From Streptomyces speibonae (lineage in GTDB: Bacteria; Actinomycetota; Actinomycetes; Streptomycetales; Streptomycetaceae): DNA of 7,261 bases. The notes under the pieces are model-generated. The model searched no databases. It saw only the letters and a program-made list of their open reading frames with translations, and was not told the origin of the DNA. The translations under genes and the position numbers were made by a program. Positions 1 to 5,524 of the stretch are shown piece after piece (the first letter of the stretch is position 1; every line of letters starts with the position of its first letter). The stretch covers positions 40,644 through 47,904 of the forward strand of contig KL568595.1 of assembly GCA_000715605.1 (NCBI GenBank), in the 5' to 3' direction.

Positions 1-20
1 GAGATGTGTATAAGAGACAG
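1..20 (+). other. Nextera transposon adapter remnant (sequencing artefact)
   Basis: Bases 2-20 read AGATGTGTATAAGAGACAG, which is identical to the 19-bp Tn5 mosaic end carried by Illumina Nextera adapters. The G at base 1 fits the read-2 adapter, where a G precedes this motif, rather than the read-1 adapter, where a C does, but one base is weak evidence. The motif sits exactly at the contig edge and is AT-rich compared with everything after it. It is untrimmed adapter, and the genome starts at about base 21. Confidence 0.97.
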
Positions 21-36
21 TCCCGCGTCCGGCACA

Positions 37-65
37 TGTCCAGACGTGGAAATCACCCCTACACT
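37..65 (+). promoter_or_regulatory. Possible promoter of the two-component/symporter operon, giving a leaderless or near-leaderless mRNA
   Basis: TACACT at 60-65 fits the TAnnnT pattern of a primary-sigma -10 box. It ends 8 nt before the regulator's ATG at 74, so transcription would begin at or within a few bases of the start codon. A poor -35 match, TGTCCA (37-42), lies 17 nt upstream. No purine-rich ribosome binding site lies between 45 and 73, which fits a leaderless message, a common arrangement in Streptomyces. Only about 50 genomic bases precede the gene, so other promoters may lie beyond the contig end. Confidence 0.3.
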
Positions 66-73
66 CCACCTTC

Positions 74-844
74 ATGCTGCGTGCCCTCGCCGTCGACGAC
101 GAACGCCCCTCGCTGGAGGAACTGCTGTACCTGCTGCACGCGGACCCGCGCATCGGCAGCGCCGAGGGCGCCGGGGACGCCACCGAGGCGTTGCGCCGCA
201 TCAACCGCGCCCTGGAGTCGGGCCCCGACGGGCCCGAGGCGATCGACGTCGTCTTCCTCGACATCCAGATGCCCGGACTCGACGGCCTGGACCTCGCCCG
301 GTTGCTCAGCGGGTTCGCCCGGCCGCCGCTGATCGTGTTCGTCACCGCCCACGAGGACTTCGCCGTCCAGGCCTTCGACCTCAAGGCCGTCGACTACGTG
401 CTCAAACCCGTCCGCAAGGAACGGCTGGCCGAGGCCGTGCGCCGGGCCGCCGCCCAGCGCGGCAGCACCCCGCGCGAGGCCGCCCCGCGCATCCCCGTGC
501 ACGAACCCGACCCCGACCACATAGCCGTCGAGCTCGGCGGCGTCACCCGCTTCGTCGCGGTCGACGACATCACCCACGTCGAGGCCCAGGGCGACTACGC
601 CCGGCTGCACACCGACCGGGGCAGCCACCTCGTCCGGATCCCGCTGTCCACGCTGGAGGAGCGCTGGCGCTCCCGCGGCTTCGTCCGCATCCACCGCCGC
701 CATCTGGTCGCGCTGCGCCACATCGGCGAGCTCCGGCTCGACGCGGGTACCGTGAGTGTCCTGATCGGCTCCGAGGAACTCCAGGTCAGCAGGCGGCACG
801 CCCGTGAACTGCGGGACCTGCTGATGCGCCGGACCACGAGCTAG
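74..844 (+). CDS. LytTR-family two-component response regulator
   Basis: This is a 256-residue cytoplasmic transcription regulator with a receiver domain (about 1-125) joined to a LytTR DNA-binding domain (about 148-252). The receiver shows the acidic pocket D8/D9, phospho-acceptor D63 in FLDIQMPGLDG, the switch T91 and K111 in the KP motif. The LytTR part carries VEAQGDYARLHT, RIHRRHLV and SRRHARELRDLL, typical of the AlgR/LytR/BtsR/YpdB family, whose members usually bind direct repeats. The ATG at 74 is the first possible start and gives the standard N-terminus MLRALAVDDE, but it has no recognisable Shine-Dalgarno sequence. The gene heads a four-gene operon, and its partner kinase is the last gene (2948-4153). 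By analogy with E. coli BtsR/YpdB and Bacillus LytT, the likely target is the co-encoded transporter. The family assignment is firm; the target is inferred. Confidence 0.95.
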   Translation: MLRALAVDDERPSLEELLYLLHADPRIGSAEGAGDATEALRRINRALESGPDGPEAIDVVFLDIQMPGLDGLDLARLLSGFARPPLIVFVTAHEDFAVQAFDLKAVDYVLKPVRKERLAEAVRRAAAQRGSTPREAAPRIPVHEPDPDHIAVELGGVTRFVAVDDITHVEAQGDYARLHTDRGSHLVRIPLSTLEERWRSRGFVRIHRRHLVALRHIGELRLDAGTVSVLIGSEELQVSRRHARELRDLLMRRTTS

Positions 845-860
845 ACGGGGGGAGCACCAC

Positions 861-1220
861 ATGCCCCAGGATCCGACCGAACGCCGGGTGGTCGTCACCG
901 GCCCGCCCCGCCGCACCCGCCGGACCTCCGGCTACTACCGTCCGCGCACCGAGATCGACGAGCAGACCACCCTCGGCCACACCTACGTCCGGTCCCTGAT
1001 GCGCATCCAGCTGCGCACCGGGCTCGTCGTCTTCGCCGTCCTCGCCCTGCTCATCGGCCCGCTCCCGCTGGTCTTCGCCGCCGCCCCGGACACCCACCGG
1101 CTGGAGTGGGCGGTGCTGGGCTTCGGCCTCTACCCCCCGCTGGTGCTGCTCGCCCGCTGGTACGTACGCCGCGCGGAACGCAACGAACGCGACTTCGTGC
1201 GGCTCGTCGAGGACCGCTGA
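861..1220 (+). CDS. Small two-helix membrane protein, DUF485-like (YjcH type) symporter partner
   Basis: This is a 119-residue protein with a basic, Arg-rich N-terminal tail (about 1-50), two membrane segments (about 53-75 and 83-101) and a charged C-terminal tail beginning ARWYVRRAERNERDF. That tail resembles the end of E. coli YjcH, a DUF485 protein encoded just before the acetate symporter ActP. Here too the gene sits directly before an ActP-like symporter, with 17 nt between stop and next start. A GGGGGGAG ribosome binding site (847-854) precedes the ATG. Both tails should be cytoplasmic. The molecular role of DUF485 proteins is poorly known, and a stabilising or accessory role for the transporter is a guess. 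The Pfam assignment rests on topology, tail sequence and context, not on a search. Confidence 0.8.
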   Translation: MPQDPTERRVVVTGPPRRTRRTSGYYRPRTEIDEQTTLGHTYVRSLMRIQLRTGLVVFAVLALLIGPLPLVFAAAPDTHRLEWAVLGFGLYPPLVLLARWYVRRAERNERDFVRLVEDR

Positions 1221-1238
1221 GACCGGAGCCCGCGCACC

Positions 1239-2951
1239 GTGAACTCCGCCTACGCCGTCACCGCCGTCGCGCTCGTCGCCCTCGCGACCGTGCTCGTCGG
1301 CGCCTTCGGCCTGCGCATATCCCGCACCACCTCCGACTTCTACGTCGCCTCGCGCACCGTCGGGCCCCGCCTCAACGCGGCCGCCATCAGCGGGGAGTAC
1401 CTCTCCGCCGCGTCCTTCCTCGGCATCGCGGGGCTCGTCCTCGTCCAGGGCCCGGACATGCTCTGGTACCCGGTCGGCTACACCGCCGGCTATCTGGTGC
1501 TGCTGCTGTTCGTCGCCGCCCCGCTGCGCCGCTCCGGCGCCTACACACTGCCCGACTTCGCCGAGGCACGGCTCGCCTCCCATCTGGTGCGGCGGCTCGC
1601 CGGCGCCCTGGTCGTCGGCGTCGGCTGGCTGTACCTGCTGCCCCAGCTGCAGGGGGCCGGGCTCACCCTGACCGTGCTCACCGGCACACCCGACTGGCTC
1701 GGCGCGGTGATCGTCGCCGTCGTGGTGACCGTCATCGTCGCCGCGGGCGGCATGCGCAGCATCACCTTCGTCCAGGCCTTCCAGTACTGGCTGAAACTGA
1801 CCGCCCTGCTGGTCCCCGCCCTCTTCCTCGTCCTCGCCTGGCAGAGCGACGGCGCACCCAGCCGCCCCTTCGACGAACCGGCCGCCTTCCGCGAACAGCG
1901 GGTGGTCACCATCGACGACTCCCTGCACCTGCGGCTCGAGCGGCCCCTCACCGTCACGGTGGACGGCACCGTCGACGGCCGCGCACACGACGGCGCCGAG
2001 GTCTCCCTGGCCGCGGGCACCCACCGCATCGACGGCGGCACCCGGCTCACCTTCGCCGAGGGCGCGGAGGTCCCCGCCGCCGGACGCGGCGGCGACGACG
2101 CCCTGTCGCCCTCCCGGGCCGAGTCCCGCGCGGAGCGTCCGCTGTACGCCACCTACGGGCTGATCCTCGCGACCTTCTTCGGCACCATGGGCCTGCCCCA
2201 CGTGGTCGTCCGCTTCTACACCAGCCCGCACGGCGTGGCCGCCCGCCGCACCACCGTGGCCGTCCTGGGCCTGATCGGCGCCTTCTACCTCCTCCCGCCC
2301 GTCTACGGCGCCCTGGGCCGGCTCTACGCCCCCGAGCTGACCCTCACCGGCGACGCCGACGCCGCCGTCCTGCTGCTGCCCGGCCGGATGATCGGGGGAG
2401 TGGGCGGCGACCTCCTCGGCGCCCTGGTCGCCGGGGGCGCCTTCGCCGCGTTCCTGTCGACGGCCTCCGGACTCACCATGGCTGTCGCCGGGGTGCTCAC
2501 CCAGGACGTGCTCCCCTCCCGCGGCGTACGCCACTTCCGCCTGGGCACCGTGCTCGCGATGGCCGTCCCGCTCGGGGCGAGCGTCCTGGTCGGCGGGCTG
2601 CCGGTGGCCGACGCCGTGGGCCTGGCCTTCGCCGTGTCGGCGTCCTCGTTCTGCCCGCTGCTCGTCCTCGGCATCTGGTGGCGCCGGCTGACCCCGCCGG
2701 GCGCGGCGGCCGGAATGCTGGTCGGCGGCGGCTCCGCGTTCCTCGCGGTCACCGCGACCATGGCCGGTTACCCGGGTGAGGGGCCCTGGCACGCCCTGCT
2801 CGCCTGGCCCGCGCTGTGGTCGGTGCCGCTGGGCTTCCTCACCATGATCCTGGTGTCCCTGGCCACCCCCGGCCGGGTCCCGCCCGGGACGGCGGCCGTA
2901 CTGGCCCGCTTCCACCTTCCCGAGGAACTGCGTACGGAGGTGTCCGCATGA
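1239..2951 (+). CDS. Sodium/solute symporter, cation-acetate/monocarboxylate (ActP/MctC) type
   Basis: This 570-residue integral membrane transporter of the SSS (SLC5) family probably imports acetate, propionate or pyruvate with Na+ or H+. About 13 helices are visible. Family signatures include SDFYVASRTVGPRLNAAAIS (32-51) with SGEYLSAASFLG just after, GTMGLPHVVVRFYT (315-328), which is characteristic of acetate permeases, and AFLSTASGLTMAVAG (404-418), where the cation-site Ser/Thr residues lie. Between helices 6 and 7 there is a hydrophilic, beta-rich insert of about 100 residues (202-300), predicted to be extracytoplasmic. The start is GTG at 1239, preceded by GGAG at 1225-1228, and gives an N-terminal helix at once. 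The stop overlaps the kinase start as ATGA. E. coli ActP is 549 residues, so the overall length is normal. The substrate is inferred from family likeness and the DUF485-like neighbour. Confidence 0.92.
   Translation: MNSAYAVTAVALVALATVLVGAFGLRISRTTSDFYVASRTVGPRLNAAAISGEYLSAASFLGIAGLVLVQGPDMLWYPVGYTAGYLVLLLFVAAPLRRSGAYTLPDFAEARLASHLVRRLAGALVVGVGWLYLLPQLQGAGLTLTVLTGTPDWLGAVIVAVVVTVIVAAGGMRSITFVQAFQYWLKLTALLVPALFLVLAWQSDGAPSRPFDEPAAFREQRVVTIDDSLHLRLERPLTVTVDGTVDGRAHDGAEVSLAAGTHRIDGGTRLTFAEGAEVPAAGRGGDDALSPSRAESRAERPLYATYGLILATFFGTMGLPHVVVRFYTSPHGVAARRTTVAVLGLIGAFYLLPPVYGALGRLYAPELTLTGDADAAVLLLPGRMIGGVGGDLLGALVAGGAFAAFLSTASGLTMAVAGVLTQDVLPSRGVRHFRLGTVLAMAVPLGASVLVGGLPVADAVGLAFAVSASSFCPLLVLGIWWRRLTPPGAAAGMLVGGGSAFLAVTATMAGYPGEGPWHALLAWPALWSVPLGFLTMILVSLATPGRVPPGTAAVLARFHLPEELRTEVSA
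2936..2940 (+). promoter_or_regulatory. Ribosome binding site of the histidine kinase gene
   Basis: GGAGG lies 7 nt before the ATG at 2948, inside the end of the symporter gene. It decides the start: the frame is open further upstream, to an ATG at 2816, but that extension lacks such a site and would overlap the symporter by more than 130 bases. The ATGA overlap suggests translational coupling. Confidence 0.85.
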
Positions 2952-4153
2952 GCGGCTTCATCGCCGGCCTCCTCGTCGCCGTACTGCCCCTGCTGGCGGC
3001 CGGGTTCTGGATCGGCCGGCGCACCGCGCGGCCCCCCAGCCTCGCCGGACTCGGCACCCCCGTCGAGCACGCCACCTTCGAGGCCCTGCACACCGCCTCC
3101 CTGGCCACCCCGCCGCTGCGCGCGGGCCTGACCGAGGAGACCGCCGGGAAGTCCGCCCGCAAGCTGCGCTCCCTGCTGGGCACGGACGCCCTGTGCCTCA
3201 CCGACCGCGAACAGGTCCTCGCCTGGGACGGCGTCGGCGCCCACCACCGCGGCGAGATCATGGAGCGGCTCACCGGCCCCCTCGACACCGGCCGGGGCGA
3301 GGCCTTCCCGCTGACCTGCGACGCCCCCGACTGCGCCGTGCGCTGGGCCGTGGTGGCCCCGCTCACCGTCGACGACCGGGTGCACGGGGCGCTCGTCGCC
3401 TGCGCGCCCCGCGAATCCGCCGTCCTGGTCCGCGCCGCCGGGGAGGTCGCCCGCTGGGTCTCCGTCCAGCTCGAACTGGCCGACCTCGACCGCTCCCGCA
3501 CCCGTCTCATCGAGGCGGAGATCAAGGCGCTGCGGGCACAGATCTCCCCGCACTTCATCTTCAACTCGCTCGCCGTGATCGCCTCGTTCGTCCGCACCGA
3601 TCCGGAGCGGGCCCGGGAGCTGCTGCTGGAGTTCGCCGACTTCACCCGCTACTCGTTCCGCCGGCACGGCGACTTCACCACCCTCGCCGACGAGCTGCAC
3701 GCCATCGACCACTACCTGGCGCTGGTGCGGGCCCGCTTCGGCGACCGGCTGGCCGTCACCCTGCAGATCGCTCCCGAGGTGCTGCCGGTCGCGCTGCCCT
3801 TCCTCTGCCTCCAGCCGCTGGTGGAGAACGCCGTCAAGCACGGCCTGGAGGGCAAGGCCGACGCCTGCCACATCCAGATCACCGCGCAGGACGCCGGGGC
3901 GGAGGCCCTCGTCGTCATCGAGGACGACGGCGCCGGCATGGACCCCGGTCTGCTGCGCCGCATCCTCGCCCACGAGGCCAGTCCCTCCGGCGGCATCGGA
4001 CTGTCCAACGTCGACGACCGGCTCCGCCAGGTCTACGGCGACGACCACGGCCTCGTCATCGAGACGGCGTCCGGCGCGGGCATGAAGATCACCATCCGGC
4101 TGCCGAAGTACCAGCCGGGCGTGCACCTGGCGGGGCGGCTCACCCCGAGGTGA
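2948..4153 (+). CDS. LytS/YpdA-type sensor histidine kinase
   Basis: This 401-residue membrane-anchored kinase should phosphorylate the LytTR regulator at 74-844. It has one N-terminal helix (about 4-23), a GAF-like region (about 42-175), a short linker, the His-kinase domain with ALRAQISPHFIFNSL (195-208; H202 is the phospho-acceptor), and an HATPase domain with N-box LVENAVKHG (291-299), G1 box EDDGAGM (325-331) and glycine-rich SGGIGLSNV (347-355). All key residues are present. Typical LytS, BtsS and YpdA kinases have a multi-helix 5TMR-LYT sensor before the GAF domain; here it is absent and replaced by a single anchor. The start overlaps the symporter stop by 4 nt. The input could come through the GAF-like domain from a cytoplasmic metabolite, or through contact with the transporter (inference). 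Confidence 0.94.
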   Translation: MSGFIAGLLVAVLPLLAAGFWIGRRTARPPSLAGLGTPVEHATFEALHTASLATPPLRAGLTEETAGKSARKLRSLLGTDALCLTDREQVLAWDGVGAHHRGEIMERLTGPLDTGRGEAFPLTCDAPDCAVRWAVVAPLTVDDRVHGALVACAPRESAVLVRAAGEVARWVSVQLELADLDRSRTRLIEAEIKALRAQISPHFIFNSLAVIASFVRTDPERARELLLEFADFTRYSFRRHGDFTTLADELHAIDHYLALVRARFGDRLAVTLQIAPEVLPVALPFLCLQPLVENAVKHGLEGKADACHIQITAQDAGAEALVVIEDDGAGMDPGLLRRILAHEASPSGGIGLSNVDDRLRQVYGDDHGLVIETASGAGMKITIRLPKYQPGVHLAGRLTPR

Positions 4154-4175
4154 GGACCGCCCCGCCCGCTCCTCA
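4151..4175. terminator. Weak inverted repeat spanning two convergent stop codons
   Basis: TGAGGA (4151-4156) and TCCTCA (4170-4175) are perfect inverted repeats around a 13-nt C/G-rich loop. The left arm contains the kinase stop and the right arm contains the stop of the convergent small gene on the other strand. With a 6-bp stem and no U tract, it is at best a weak bidirectional terminator. Confidence 0.25.
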
Positions 4176-4349
4176 GGTGCTGCGGGTGGCGACCATCCCG
4201 AGGGTGATCAGGCCCAGGACCACCCAGCCGAACCACAGCCAGCCATTGCTGCCGAGCGCCACCGTGTAGGCCGTCACGGCGACGAGGGCGCCCACGGTGA
4301 GTACTCCCATGGTCTTCGTCGAGGTTGAACCGTTCGTGGTACCGGGCAT
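4173..4349 (-). CDS. 58-residue two-helix membrane protein of unknown function
   Basis: This is a small protein that I do not recognise. It has a polar Ser/Thr-rich N-terminus (1-13), two hydrophobic segments (about 14-33 and 37-55) joined by a short GSNG turn, and an almost absent C-terminal tail, which suggests a helical hairpin in the membrane. The ATG at 4349 is chosen because GAGGAGGG lies 7 nt upstream; the frame stays open for 22 more codons to 4415, but that stretch has no hydrophobic character and would include the binding site. It lies 103 nt downstream of ctaG on the same strand, so it may be read from the same transcript. It ends 19 nt from the convergent kinase gene. No function is assigned. 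Confidence 0.72.
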   Translation of the reverse strand: MPGTTNGSTSTKTMGVLTVGALVAVTAYTVALGSNGWLWFGWVVLGLITLGMVATRST

Positions 4350-4356
4350 CGCAACA

Positions 4357-4364
4357 CCCTCCTC
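4357..4364 (-). promoter_or_regulatory. Ribosome binding site of the 58-residue membrane protein gene
   Basis: Read on the minus strand this is GAGGAGGG, an almost perfect anti-16S match, 7 nt before the ATG at 4349. It fixes the start of a gene that could otherwise be drawn 66 bases longer. I see no convincing promoter between it and the ctaG stop. Confidence 0.75.
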
Positions 4365-4427
4365 ATGGTTCGATTCCCTCCATGGTGCCCCGTTTTTGCT
4401 CCTTACGGCGCACACGCCCCCATGGGT

Positions 4428-4444
4428 GACCGATTTGCCCGGTC
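4428..4444 (-). terminator. Small hairpin just after ctaG
   Basis: GACCG (4428-4432) pairs with CGGTC (4440-4444) around a 7-nt loop, 9 nt beyond the ctaG stop. The 5-bp stem without a U tract is weak. It could reduce but probably does not block read-through into the small membrane protein gene. A second tiny stem, GGCG/CGCC, lies at 4407-4418. Confidence 0.18.
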
Positions 4445-4452
4445 TTCTGTGA

Positions 4453-5403
4453 TCAGTTCCGCTGCGCGTGCAGGGAGGCCAGGTAGGCGTTGTACGCCTC
4501 GAGCTCCTTGTCGCCGTCCCGGTCGGCCGCGCGGTCCTTGCGCCTGGCCTGCCGCTGGTCGGAGGCGTACCACTGGAACAGCAGCGCGATCAGCACCAGG
4601 ACGGAGGGCACCTCGCTGAACGCCCAGGCGATGCCGCCGGCCGCGTTCTGGTCGGACAGCGCGTCGACGGCGAGCGAGGCGGGCGGATTCTCGAACGTCG
4701 AGACCATCGGCGTCGAGGCCATCATCAGCGCGATACCGAAGAACGCGTGGAACGGCATGCCCGCGAACAGTTCCAGCATGCGCATCAGGTAGCCCGGCCG
4801 GTGCGGTCCCGGGTCCACGCCCATGATCGGCCAGAAGAAGACCAGTCCCACGGCGAGGAAGTGCACCATCATCGCGACGTGCCCCGCGCCGGAGGACATC
4901 AGGGAGTCGAACAGCGGGGTGAAGTACAGGCCGTACAGGCTCGCGATGAACAGCGGAATGGTGAACGCCGGGTGGGTGACGATCCGCATGTACCGGCTGT
5001 GCAGGAACATCAGCAGCAGCTCGCGCGGCCCCTTGCGGCCCCGCGCGGCCGGCGGCAGGGCGCGCAGCGCCAGGGTGACCGGGGCGCCGAGCAGGATCAG
5101 GATCGGCGACACCATGCTGATCATCATGTGCTGCACCATGTGCACACTGAACATGACCATGCCGTAGTCGTTCAGCCCGGTGCACATCATGAGTCCGACG
5201 CTCAGCACGCCGACGACGAATGCCACGGTCCGGCCCACCGGCCACTTGTCACCGCGCCGCACCAGCCGGACCACGCCCCAGCCGTACAGCGCCAGTCCCA
5301 GCAGGCAGGCGACGAGGAAGAAGGGATCCGCCGACCAGGCGAGCCCTCGCCCCAGCGTGAACGGCGGCAGATCCATGGTCATGCCGTGCCCGCTGTGATC
5401 CAT
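4453..5403 (-). CDS. ctaG: Cytochrome c oxidase assembly protein, caa3-type CtaG family
   Basis: This 316-residue polytopic membrane protein has about seven helices (roughly 26-46, 58-76, 86-112, 146-166, 173-194, 213-232, 264-281). In Bacillus, CtaG is needed to assemble active caa3 oxidase and is thought to act in copper delivery. Conserved His residues lie in or near helices: H88 and H92 in VHMVQHMM, H144, H175 and H181 in GHVAMMVH, H201, and H219 in GMPFHAFFG. The N-terminus MDHSGHGMTM is rich in possible copper ligands. The C-terminal tail (282-316) is highly charged and should be cytoplasmic. The ATG at 5403 has AGGAG (5411-5415) 7 nt upstream. It lies 121 nt downstream of pfkA on the same strand, with a strong hairpin between them. 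No oxidase subunit genes are in the window. Family membership is confident; the exact role in this organism is inferred. Confidence 0.9.
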   Translation of the reverse strand: MDHSGHGMTMDLPPFTLGRGLAWSADPFFLVACLLGLALYGWGVVRLVRRGDKWPVGRTVAFVVGVLSVGLMMCTGLNDYGMVMFSVHMVQHMMISMVSPILILLGAPVTLALRALPPAARGRKGPRELLLMFLHSRYMRIVTHPAFTIPLFIASLYGLYFTPLFDSLMSSGAGHVAMMVHFLAVGLVFFWPIMGVDPGPHRPGYLMRMLELFAGMPFHAFFGIALMMASTPMVSTFENPPASLAVDALSDQNAAGGIAWAFSEVPSVLVLIALLFQWYASDQRQARRKDRAADRDGDKELEAYNAYLASLHAQRN

Positions 5404-5461
5404 CCGCCGGCTCCTGTTTCGTGGGGGTTGTACGCGTCTGTCCGCCCCACAGATTACGGCG

Positions 5462-5489
5462 GTCCCCGGCCGCCTCCGCGACCGGGGTC
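5462..5489 (-). terminator. GC-rich hairpin, probable pfkA terminator
   Basis: CCCCGG (5464-5469) pairs with CCGGGG (5482-5487). After one mismatch a further 3 bp (5471-5473 with 5478-5480) close a 4-nt loop, and G5462-C5489 can pair outside a T-T mismatch. It starts 35 nt beyond the pfkA stop, between pfkA and ctaG. There is no U tract, which is usual for actinomycete terminators. Confidence 0.45.
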
Positions 5490-5524
5490 GGCTGCGGGCG
5501 CCCCGTCGGAGCGCTACCCGCGCC

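Noticed and set aside
786..2915. 709-codon open frame on the minus strand opposite the small membrane protein and symporter genes
   Set aside because: The translation is low-complexity, Gly/Glu/Asp/Gln-rich and lacks any domain. It is the shadow expected opposite a GC-rich gene. The plus-strand frame has clear family motifs and membrane helices.
2768..4126. Long minus-strand open frame opposite the kinase gene
   Set aside because: Compositionally biased, no motifs, and fully covered by the well-supported histidine kinase on the plus strand.
4305..4391. Possible tRNA or tRNA-derived attachment site, because GGTTCGATTCC at 4367-4377 matches a T-loop/B-box
   Set aside because: The T-stem has two mismatches in five pairs, there is no credible D or anticodon arm, and the region overlaps the small gene and its ribosome binding site. 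An 11-base match alone is likely chance.
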